Part shown: piece by piece, positions 51,206-58,957 of the stretch
Layout: every line of letters starts with the position of its first letter
How positions within the stretch are numbered: the first letter of the stretch is position 1
NCBI GenBank assembly: GCA_965232485.1
Contig: OZ246975.1
Location: forward strand, 2,232,001-2,296,000
Source: VXPQ01 sp965232485
GTDB lineage: Bacteria > Bacteroidota > Rhodothermia > Rhodothermales > VXPQ01
Length of the DNA stretch: 64,000 bases
Direction: 5' to 3'
Position numbers and translations under genes: made by a program
The notes under the pieces: generated by a model
Seen by the model: the letters and a program-made list of their open reading frames with translations, nothing else
What the model was told of the DNA's origin: nothing
Databases searched by the model: none

Positions 51206-52759
51206 TTAGAATCCTACCCGTATGCCCAGCAGGAAGCGGTGCTGCGTTACGCTTTCCTCAACGAGCGGCGGGTCGCTGACATTATGAAAATACGGGCTGT
51301 AGTTCTCGTGGTATTCCACGCCCGTCCATCCCGCATCGACATGAAACTGGCCCGAGAAGCGATACGATGCGCCAAAGGACAGGAAGCCTCGGTCGCGATC
51401 GGCTTCGCCGCTGCTCTGAGAGACCTTCAGGTCGAACGGATCGGGATAGTTGGCTATGCCGCCTCGCAAGGTGACGTCTCCGAATTCATACGATGCGCCG
51501 AGCCGCATATTCCAGACCGGATTCATGGTATCCCGGATTTCCCGGTTCAAGTTTCTGTACAAGTCGCTGTCCGCCTCATGTCCGTCGAACTCCATCTGGG
51601 ACCAGTCTACATATTCCATATCCGCCGCCAGAAGCAAGTTTCCGAGTTCCCAGGATACGCCGCCCCCCATGCGCCAGGGGGTGCGCAGCTCGTATTCGTA
51701 TTGGTAGTCGAGCTCGGCGTTCAGCGAGCCGCCCTCGTCGAACCAGGTTGAAATTTCCCGGTAATGGGTTTCGCTTATTTCGTAGAACGTTGGGGTTTCT
51801 ATCGAGAGGCCCGCGCGCAATCCGCTCGAAAGCGTCGTCGATACCCCGCCTCGCAGATTGAATCCGCTCAGGTCCGAATCGAAACCTTCTTCGTAGAGCA
51901 AGCGCTGAAACCCGAACAGGGAGCCAGCGGGCAGAATGACTTCGTAATCTTCCGCTGTGTTTTCGCCGTAGGCGTCCTCTTCGTCGTACGCGTTGTCGAT
52001 GCGGTACGAACCGAATGCGAAGTTGGCGGACAAACCGACCATCACGTCCTGGCTTGCCTCCCATGCGCCGCCAAGGCTCAATTCGTTCATGCGCCCTTTT
52101 TCGAGCACATCCCCCGTTTGCTCGATTCGCGTGTCGGGCGCAACGGCTTCATAGAAAAGCTCGCCGTCCGTTTCCACGTTTTCGCCCAAAAATTCGATGG
52201 CGCCGCCTTCGTAAGCGAGGTCGGGAAGATCGTTGGAGAAAGCCGGGAAATAGCCGTCTTCGTCCTCTTCTATCGTAAATTCGTCGCTATAGGGCAGCCA
52301 CGACGTACTGATGGAGCTGGAGGCATTGGTTCCTCCAAAGGCCAGGTTGCGGTCGAACGTGCCGAGTTCGCTGAATGCGACGCCGAGCGCGAACGACCCT
52401 TGCGACGTCGGAAATTTCTGTATCCAGGCCAGATTGCCGAGACGCGTGGCGCGCACGTCGGTTTCCGCCTCGGACGACGTACGAACGCCAGTCAGGTATT
52501 TCGAGGCGTCCGCGGCAGAGAACGCATGCAGGGAGCCGCTGGCCTCCGAGCTTTTGAAATAGCCCAGCCCGGCGGGATTCGTACGCAATGCGCCGTAGTC
52601 CGCCACGCCGGCAATCCCGACGCCGGCCATGCCCATCATGCGCGGCCCGGTCGCCGGGGACCTTGCGGTGAAGACGTAGGTGTTGTCGAGGGTCTGCGCA
52701 TATGCGGGAGACGCCGCGAACAGGACAAGGACAAACACGGATAGAAAGCGCCTTTTCAT
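51206..52759 (-). CDS. FadL/OmpP1-type outer-membrane transport protein
   Basis: A 517-residue outer-membrane beta-barrel. The start is moved to ATG 52759 (MKRRFLSVFVLVLFAASPAYAQ), giving a clean signal peptide; the longer frame adds 16 residues without sense. The N-terminal hatch YVFTARSPATGPRMMGMAGVGIAGVADYGALRTNPAGLGYF resembles the NPA motif of the FadL family, and the last strand (HRFLLGIRVGF) is barrel-like. The middle is acidic. FadL proteins take up long-chain fatty acids or aromatic hydrocarbons across the outer membrane, so the substrate is presumably hydrophobic. Confidence 0.8.
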   Translation of the reverse strand: MKRRFLSVFVLVLFAASPAYAQTLDNTYVFTARSPATGPRMMGMAGVGIAGVADYGALRTNPAGLGYFKSSEASGSLHAFSAADASKYLTGVRTSSEAETDVRATRLGNLAWIQKFPTSQGSFALGVAFSELGTFDRNLAFGGTNASSSISTSWLPYSDEFTIEEDEDGYFPAFSNDLPDLAYEGGAIEFLGENVETDGELFYEAVAPDTRIEQTGDVLEKGRMNELSLGGAWEASQDVMVGLSANFAFGSYRIDNAYDEEDAYGENTAEDYEVILPAGSLFGFQRLLYEEGFDSDLSGFNLRGGVSTTLSSGLRAGLSIETPTFYEISETHYREISTWFDEGGSLNAELDYQYEYELRTPWRMGGGVSWELGNLLLAADMEYVDWSQMEFDGHEADSDLYRNLNREIRDTMNPVWNMRLGASYEFGDVTLRGGIANYPDPFDLKVSQSSGEADRDRGFLSFGASYRFSGQFHVDAGWTGVEYHENYSPYFHNVSDPPLVEESVTQHRFLLGIRVGF

Positions 52760-52923
52760 GGGAATGCCTGTCTGGTTTTGTTCTGGATTACAACAGGTTT
52801 GGAGCACATGTGGCGGTTCGCAAGGGCACAGGAAGGGTTAGGGATCGCTTGAAAAGCGCGATCCTGACAACACTTCCGGGGTAGGTCGCTGCAGCCGCTG
52901 TTATACCGGTCGCTGCGGTGCGT

Positions 52924-54183
52924 TTATCGCCCGCGGGAACGACCTGAAGACGAGGAAGACCGTCCGCTGCTGCCCGACGAGGATTTCGGGGGCGGGGAGG
53001 AACGTACGGTGCGTCCGCTCGATCCGCTTCCGCTGCTTCGCGAGGAGGGAGCGCGCCGTACGGTGCGTCCGCTCGATCCGCTTCCGCTGCTTCGCGAGGA
53101 GGGGGCGCGTCGTACGGTGCGTCCGCTTGATCCGCTATCGCCGCTTCGCGAGGAGGGCGTACGTCGTACGGTGCGTCCGCTCGATCCGCTATCGCCGCTT
53201 CGCGAGGAGGGGGCGCGCCGTACGGTGCGTCCGCTCGATCCGCTATCGCCGCTTCGCGAGGAGGGCGCGCGCCGTACGGTGCGTCCGCTCGATCCGCTAT
53301 CGCCGCTTCGCGAGGAGCCGGATGTGCGCGCGGCGCTTCGGCTGCCGGTAGTCGACGAAGACCGGGACGCCGGCGTCGCGCGTGCGGGGCGTCTACTGGA
53401 TCCGCTGCTCGTCGTGGCGGCGCGGCGCGTATCGCGGCTTCTGGTGGGCGTTACGCCCGTTCCGCTTCGCGCCGAACGTCCTCCGGAAACAGCCGACCCG
53501 CCGCGCGTCTTTCCGGCGGAAGCACTTGCCGCGTTGCCTACCTCGCGGACGTTGCTCCCTCCGACGTCCCCGGCGTATCCGCGGGTTCTCGTACCCCGTC
53601 CCATGGTCGCCCCGCGACGACCCCATTCCCCGTCCCTTGGGCGAATCGTTCCCGGATAATCGTACCGCCATCCGCCGTAGTAGGGGTTCCAGGTATGCGC
53701 ATAGCCCGGGTAATAGCTATAGGGGCTATAGCCCCAGGGACTGTAATGGTAGGGGGAGCGATAGGGGTTGTAGCGCCAGGGATTTCTGTCCCAGCCCCAG
53801 TGCGACCCGAAGGAAAAGCCTGCGTAAACGCCGCTGTATCCATATCCGCGGCTCCAGGGATCGCGCCACGGGTCGTACCAGGACGATCCGTAGAACGGAC
53901 TGTAGGACCATTGCGGGCCCCAGCCGTAGTCGAACCGGTCGAAATACCGCCGATATCCGTAGGGACCGCTGTAGATGTACCGGTCGCTGTAGTAGCGTTC
54001 CGTGACGACGGTGTCCTCGGCGCTTTCCACCACCTCCACGTAATCGGGGTACTGTTCGTATTGAACCGTGCCCAACTGCGTGTAACAACCGGCCAGCAGC
54101 ACGACAAGCAGTCCTGCGGCGAAGGGCGCCGCGCGCAATGCGGGGCGAGAGGTCTCCCGCTCGGGTAATGTTGATCGTTTCAT
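52924..54183 (-). CDS. Tyr/Gly-rich lipoprotein with a C-terminal 18-residue repeat array
   Basis: A 419-residue predicted lipoprotein (lipobox LAGC after MKRSTLPERETSRPALRAAPFAAGLLVVL). The start at 54183 is set by the signal sequence; the longer frame reads into the proS leader. Residues 60-190 are rich in Tyr, Trp, Pro and Gly (e.g. GYRRYFDRFDYGWGPQWSY, SPYHYSPWGYSPYSYYP), a surface-adhesive composition. The end is almost entirely Ser, Gly, Arg and Thr, with at least six copies of the unit SSRSGDSGSSGRTVRRAP (54 bp). It is not of a recognised family, and repeat numbers probably vary. It is divergent from proS, sharing a 307-base spacer. Confidence 0.72.
   Translation of the reverse strand: MKRSTLPERETSRPALRAAPFAAGLLVVLLAGCYTQLGTVQYEQYPDYVEVVESAEDTVVTERYYSDRYIYSGPYGYRRYFDRFDYGWGPQWSYSPFYGSSWYDPWRDPWSRGYGYSGVYAGFSFGSHWGWDRNPWRYNPYRSPYHYSPWGYSPYSYYPGYAHTWNPYYGGWRYDYPGTIRPRDGEWGRRGATMGRGTRTRGYAGDVGGSNVREVGNAASASAGKTRGGSAVSGGRSARSGTGVTPTRSRDTRRAATTSSGSSRRPARATPASRSSSTTGSRSAARTSGSSRSGDSGSSGRTVRRAPSSRSGDSGSSGRTVRRAPSSRSGDSGSSGRTVRRTPSSRSGDSGSSGRTVRRAPSSRSSGSGSSGRTVRRAPSSRSSGSGSSGRTVRSSPPPKSSSGSSGRSSSSSGRSRGR
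53003..53326 (-). repeat. 54-bp coding tandem array, six units
   Basis: Units begin at 53003, 53057, 53111, 53165, 53219 and 53273, each 54 bp (18 codons), with few differences (CTTCCGCTG versus CTATCGCCG). They encode the SRSGDSGSSGRTVRR repeat of the lipoprotein. The spacing equals the unit, with no distinct spacers, so it is not a CRISPR. Confidence 0.92.
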
Positions 54184-54490
54184 GGCGGCAACCGGTTTGG
54201 TGAAAACTTGGCGGGCAGTGCTTCCGTTTAAGATTTTGTACGGGTAAGGATACATAAGGTGCCGGGTTGGTTCCAAACAAACGGCGGAACTTATTGCTTT
54301 CCCTGAAGAAAGAACGACGTTCGTTTGATTCCAGCGGCCTCGCCCGGAATAAAGCAAACATCGGGCCATTTCCGGAGATTTCGAAAAATTCGGGGCTGTT
54401 TCTCCTGTGCGCCAGGCGAATCAGCTCCGGGCCGCCCACGATTTTCGTCCAGTTTATCCGCTTAATAAACGTCCCCGAGCGTACAATATT
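54184..54490. other. spacer between the divergent lipoprotein and proS genes
   Basis: No gene was found in these 307 bases. The proS start (54491) is preceded by a weak AATATT leader. Nothing palindromic or repeated was recognised. Confidence 0.4.
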
Positions 54491-55966
54491 ATGGCCGATG
54501 CGATTACAAGCCGGCAGGAAGATTACGCCCAATGGTATCTCGATATCGTGCAGCATGCGAAACTGGCCGATTATTCGGCGGTGCGCGGGTGCATGGTGAT
54601 TCGTCCGAACGGCTGCGCGCTTTGGGAGAATATGCGCCGGGCGCTCGACGACATGTTTCGGGAAACCGGGCATGAGAATGCCTATTTCCCCCTGTTCATC
54701 CCGCAATCCTTCCTGGCGCGGGAAGCCGAACATGTAGAGGGGTTCGCCAAGGAGTGCGCCGTGGTCACCCACTCGCGCCTTACGGAAAATCCCTCCGGCG
54801 AGGGACTCCTGCCCGACCCTGCTTCGAAACTGGAAGAGAACCTTATCGTGCGTCCCACCAGCGAAACGATCATCTGGGACGCCTATCGGAACTGGATTCA
54901 ATCCTGGCGCGACCTGCCCATTCTCGTCAATCAATGGGCGAACGTAGTGCGCTGGGAAATGCGCACCAGGCTGTTCTTGCGCACGATGGAATTCCTATGG
55001 CAGGAGGGGCACACGGCCCACGAAACGAAAGAGGAAGCCGTTGAGGAAGCCCGCCGCATGCTGGAAGTATACGCTGCCTTCGCCGAGGAATGGATGGCCA
55101 TGCCGGTGATCCGGGGCGCAAAAACGGCCAGCGAGCGTTTCGCGGGCGCGGTGGACACGTATTGCATCGAGGCCATGATGCAGGACGGCAAAGCGTTGCA
55201 GGCCGGCACCAGTCATTTCCTGGGCCAGAACTTCGCCAAGGCGTTCGATTGCCAGTTCCAGAACCGGGAAAACCGGCTCGAATATGTGTGGGCGACGTCC
55301 TGGGGCGTCTCGACCCGCCTGATCGGCGCGCTCATTATGACGCATTCGGACGACCAGGGACTGATTTTGCCGCCGCGCCTTGCGCCCGCGCAGGTCGTTA
55401 TCGTGCCTGTTTTTCGGAAAGACGCAGAGCGGACGCTTGTGCTTGAGGCGGCCGAACGCATGAAGGCTTCGCTGCGCGCGGCGGGCGTTCGCGTCAAGCT
55501 GGATGCGCGCGAGTCGCATCGTCCCGGCTGGAAATTCAACGAATACGAAGTGCAAGGCGTCCCGATCCGCCTCGCTATCGGCCCCCGGGACATCCGAAAC
55601 GGCAGTGTGGAAATGGCCCGGCGGGATCAGCCCGGCAAGGAAATCGTTTCGCAGGAAGGTCTTCCCGATCGCCTCCGGGCGTCGCTCGACGATATTCAGC
55701 AGCGCCTGTTCGACCGGGCGCTGGCCATGCGCGAAGCCGCTACCCGCCGCGTCGACGATTATCAAACGTTCAAAGAAGTCCTGGACCAGCATGGCGGGTT
55801 CGTGCTGGCTCACTGGGACGGCGATCCGGAAACGGAAGCGCGCATCAAGCAGGAAACGAAAGCGACCATCCGCTGTATTCCTATGAATGGAGAGCAAGAA
55901 GCGGGCCGGGACATGCTGACCGGCAAGCCGTCGAACCGCCGCGTCATTTTCGCCCGATCCTATTGA
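54491..55966 (+). CDS. proS: prolyl-tRNA synthetase (archaeal/eukaryote-type, class II)
   Basis: A 491-residue ProS of the short, archaeal type. Catalytic motifs: motif 2 RPTSETIIWDAYRNWIQSWRDLPI and VRWEMRTRLFLRTMEFLWQEGHTAH, motif 3 TSWGVSTRLIGALIMTHSDDQGLILPPRLAP; QAGTSHFLGQNFAKAFD is also characteristic. The anticodon-binding domain spans roughly 285-390, and the C-terminal zinc-like domain ends in the conserved Tyr (IFARSY). The start at ATG 54491 is preceded by a weak ribosome binding site; the longer reading frame is not needed. Bacteroidota-type genomes commonly carry this type. The enzyme lacks the INS editing domain of bacterial ProS. Confidence 0.95.
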   Translation: MADAITSRQEDYAQWYLDIVQHAKLADYSAVRGCMVIRPNGCALWENMRRALDDMFRETGHENAYFPLFIPQSFLAREAEHVEGFAKECAVVTHSRLTENPSGEGLLPDPASKLEENLIVRPTSETIIWDAYRNWIQSWRDLPILVNQWANVVRWEMRTRLFLRTMEFLWQEGHTAHETKEEAVEEARRMLEVYAAFAEEWMAMPVIRGAKTASERFAGAVDTYCIEAMMQDGKALQAGTSHFLGQNFAKAFDCQFQNRENRLEYVWATSWGVSTRLIGALIMTHSDDQGLILPPRLAPAQVVIVPVFRKDAERTLVLEAAERMKASLRAAGVRVKLDARESHRPGWKFNEYEVQGVPIRLAIGPRDIRNGSVEMARRDQPGKEIVSQEGLPDRLRASLDDIQQRLFDRALAMREAATRRVDDYQTFKEVLDQHGGFVLAHWDGDPETEARIKQETKATIRCIPMNGEQEAGRDMLTGKPSNRRVIFARSY

Positions 55967-56067
55967 CGGAAGCGCGCGTTCGCAGGAATACGCATACCGG
56001 TTGTCTGGCGGCCGAAGGGCTGCGCGGATCCATTCGGACAGAAACTCAAACCGAAGCGTAACGCCTC

Positions 56068-58509
56068 GTGCGCACTGCATTCGCCTTTTTCGCCGTCGCC
56101 GCCGCCCTGTGGCCGTTCGGCGCCCTGGCCCAGGAATGGGGGGCGGCGTCCGGGCGCATCCTGTCGATTGCAGAGGATACGCCCGTTCCCGACGTCAGCA
56201 TTCTGATAACCGACACCAACTTCGGCACCGCAAGCAAGGAGGATGGGGCCTACCTGCTTCGGTTGCCGCCGGGAACCCATGCGTTGCGATTCTCGGCGGT
56301 GGGGTACGAAACGACATGGCGGCGCGTACATATCCGGTCTGGCGAAACGACGCTTCTTGATGTTCGCCTGAGGGCGTCTATGGTCGAGATGCAGGATATT
56401 GTGGTGGAAGGGGAAGTGTTTTTCGCGGAACCCGGGGCGTACGAACTGGAACCGGAGGCCGTACGCAATGTGCCTTCGCCGTTCAAGGGATTCCAGGCGC
56501 TGAGCGTATTGCCGGGCGTAGCGACCAACAACGAGCTCTCCAACCAGTATTCGGTGCATGGCGGCGGATTTCACGAGAATCTTATTTTGATCAATGGTTT
56601 CGAGGTGCACATGCCGTTGCGCCCGAGGCAAGGGGAGCAGGAAGGGCTTGGTCTGTTGAATCCGGACCTGGCCGACCGGATCGTGCTGTACACGGGGGGA
56701 TTTCCAGCGAAATACGGAGGCAAGCTGTCCTCTGTGCTGGAAACGCGCTATCGCCGCCCGTACGTCAAATCCATGGGCGGGTCTGCCTCCGCCTCGTTGC
56801 TCGACGCCAGTTTTGCGTACCGGGGCGCGGCGGCGGACGGGCGTTTTGGATGGAACGCCGGTTTCCGGAAAGCGCGCGCGCAGCATTTCTTCGGCACGCA
56901 GGAACTCAAGGGGGATTATCGTCCCGACTACACGGACGTACAGGGTCTGGCGACCTGGCGCTTCAGGGCGGGACATGAGCTCGAAGCGCTGGGCATGTAC
57001 GCCAACCATGTATTCCGATTCAACCCGGAGAGCCGCAAGACCTGGTTCGGCGTCTTGAGCCTCGATCCCGATGCGCCGTCAGACTTGCGTTCTTTCTGGA
57101 CCCGATACGAGGGGGCGGAAAACGACGGATACCGAACGCGGTTCGCCGGCCTCCGTTTGCTCAACCGGATTTCTTCGTCCGTCCATGTGGAACACGATAT
57201 AGCCTGGTTCAGCACGTTCGAGACGGAACGCTTCGATATCCGGGGGACTTCGGTCGTGTTTCGCGTCGATCCCGGCGGCGACCCGGACACCGGCGCGGGC
57301 CATGTTCCGATAGGCAATGCGACCGAAGAGGAATTCGCCGACAACGCCATAGAAAGCGCTGCCTGGACCGGGCAGGGCCGGTACATATGGCGGGCGGGGC
57401 GGCATGCGGCGGAGGCGGGCTGGCGCGTTCGGGCCTATTCTTTTTCCGACCGGATCGACGAGTACGCCAACCTGTTCGGCAGGGACACGAACGGGGACGC
57501 CGTGCGCATCGAGGCGAACCGCTTGTCCGACGAAGCCATGCTTTCGGCGCGGCAAACCGGCGTGTATTTGCAGGACGTCATGCAGCGGGGCGGACTGCTC
57601 CTTGGCGCCGGGATGCGGGCGGACCGTTTTTCGTTCAACGGCGCCTGGACCGTCTCTCCGAGGATCTCGGTCCGATACGTGGTTAGCGAACGCTTGACCG
57701 CCGCCAGTTCGTGGGGCCACTATCATCAGACGCCGACCTATCGCGAATTTCGGAGGACGCCTGCGCCGGGCGAAACAATCCCCGATGCGCTGAACAGCGA
57801 TATCCGGTCTCAGCGGGCCGTACAATATGTATTGGGCGCCGAATATTTTCTGCCCGCAAGGCGCTTGTACGTACGCGCCGCCGCATTTTACAGGGATATG
57901 GATCGCCTCATATCGTACGACGTACGGAATGTTCGCCTCCTGTATTCCGGCCGGAACGATACGGAGGGGCGGGCGCTTGGGCTGGACGTGCATCTGTACG
58001 GCGAACTCGTGCCCGGCCTCGAAAGTCGTCTGAATTACGGGTATCTGCACGCCGTCGAGACGTTTTTGCCGGCGTACCGGACGGAGCATCGCACCGGAAG
58101 CATTGCGCGCCCGTCGGATCAGCGGCACACGGTTTCGCTGTTCGTGCAGGACTATGTGCCGGGCGATTCCACCTGGAAAGTGCATCTGCGCGGTCTTTTC
58201 GGGAGCGGATTTCCGTACACGCCGCCGGTTCCCGACCGGCAAGTCGGGCAATTCGTAATTCAGGCGCCCGGCGAACGAAATTCGGCCCGGTATCCTGCGT
58301 ACCGGCGCGTCGATCTCGGCGCCACGAAGATCGTAGGCGTCGGGGCGGGTTTGCGTCTGGAATTGACGGCGGAATTGCTCAATGCGTTCAATATGACGAA
58401 CACGGTGGCCTACGCCTGGACGCCCAACCGCGACGGAATCTGGGAGCGCATTCCCACCCGCCTGACGCCGCGCACGTTCAATCTCCGGGTTCGCCTGGCG
58501 TGGCGATAG
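56068..58509 (+). CDS. TonB-dependent receptor with carboxypeptidase-regulatory-like domain (second)
   Basis: An 813-residue outer-membrane receptor beginning at GTG 56068 (start V/MRTAFAFFAVAAALWPFGALAQ, a signal peptide). A carboxypeptidase-regulatory-like beta-sandwich (residues about 25-100, GRILSIAEDTPVPDVSILITDTNFG) is followed by the plug (FQALSVLPGVATNNELSNQYSVHGGGFHENLILINGFEVHMP) and a barrel, the last strand of which is FNLRVRLAWR. This family of receptors (FecA-like, plug with GGGFHENLILINGFEV) is common in Rhodothermota. The substrate is unknown. No cell-surface lipoprotein follows. Confidence 0.9.
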   Translation: MRTAFAFFAVAAALWPFGALAQEWGAASGRILSIAEDTPVPDVSILITDTNFGTASKEDGAYLLRLPPGTHALRFSAVGYETTWRRVHIRSGETTLLDVRLRASMVEMQDIVVEGEVFFAEPGAYELEPEAVRNVPSPFKGFQALSVLPGVATNNELSNQYSVHGGGFHENLILINGFEVHMPLRPRQGEQEGLGLLNPDLADRIVLYTGGFPAKYGGKLSSVLETRYRRPYVKSMGGSASASLLDASFAYRGAAADGRFGWNAGFRKARAQHFFGTQELKGDYRPDYTDVQGLATWRFRAGHELEALGMYANHVFRFNPESRKTWFGVLSLDPDAPSDLRSFWTRYEGAENDGYRTRFAGLRLLNRISSSVHVEHDIAWFSTFETERFDIRGTSVVFRVDPGGDPDTGAGHVPIGNATEEEFADNAIESAAWTGQGRYIWRAGRHAAEAGWRVRAYSFSDRIDEYANLFGRDTNGDAVRIEANRLSDEAMLSARQTGVYLQDVMQRGGLLLGAGMRADRFSFNGAWTVSPRISVRYVVSERLTAASSWGHYHQTPTYREFRRTPAPGETIPDALNSDIRSQRAVQYVLGAEYFLPARRLYVRAAAFYRDMDRLISYDVRNVRLLYSGRNDTEGRALGLDVHLYGELVPGLESRLNYGYLHAVETFLPAYRTEHRTGSIARPSDQRHTVSLFVQDYVPGDSTWKVHLRGLFGSGFPYTPPVPDRQVGQFVIQAPGERNSARYPAYRRVDLGATKIVGVGAGLRLELTAELLNAFNMTNTVAYAWTPNRDGIWERIPTRLTPRTFNLRVRLAWR

Positions 58510-58787
58510 GGCGGGGAACCCATGACGCTCCTGCCGTTAAAAAGGCTATTCCTGTCCGTAAGCGGATGCGAATATCGCGCGCCTGTTGCGGATGCATATA
58601 AGAACCTGACAAGAATATCGTAAGGGAGTCGGTCTTCACGTTCGGACGGCAGGCCCACCCTCCTTGTACGCAAGCGAGGTCTTTTCTTCGGAAAGGCAGG
58701 GACGATCGGAGGAATGCGAGTGATTCCCGCATTGTTAAGATAGAGGTTCTTCTATCCACCGCTCGGGAGCGCGTCCTTTTCGGGAGA

Positions 58788-58838
58788 CGCCCCGGCGCCG
58801 GCTTCGGGCGCTTGCTGCGCCTTGCAGGGGCCGGGGCG
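58788..58838. other. G+C-rich stem-loop in the spacer before ccmF
   Basis: CGCCCCGGC (58788-58796) pairs perfectly with GCCGGGGCG (58830-58838), 33 nt apart. It is one of several C+G-rich segments between 58780 and 58870 in a 448-base gene-free spacer; no U-tract follows. Confidence 0.4.
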
Positions 58839-58875
58839 CTCCGTTCTTTCCGCGCCAGACGCGCCGGGGGCGTCC

Positions 58876-58943
58876 GCTTCGTCATTCCTTGCCAGCGCGC
58901 GCTTTTCAGCCTCTGAATCTTTGCAGATTTAATCAGGGCATCC
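58876..58943 (+). repeat. interspersed 68-bp intergenic repeat, copy 2
   Basis: See copy 1 (28341-28408): 59 of 68 bases are the same, in the same orientation. It ends 14 bases before the ccmF-like start codon, so it supplies the leader of that gene. Its tail TTTAATCAGGGCATCC matches the motif seen at 16290 and 33460. Confidence 0.8.
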
Positions 58944-58957
58944 TTAAATAAACACTC

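Noticed and set aside
53009..53659. 216-codon plus-strand frame RPLDPLPLLREEGARRTV repeated
   Set aside because: It is the complement of the 54-bp coding array of the lipoprotein; codon positions and signal sequence favour the minus strand.
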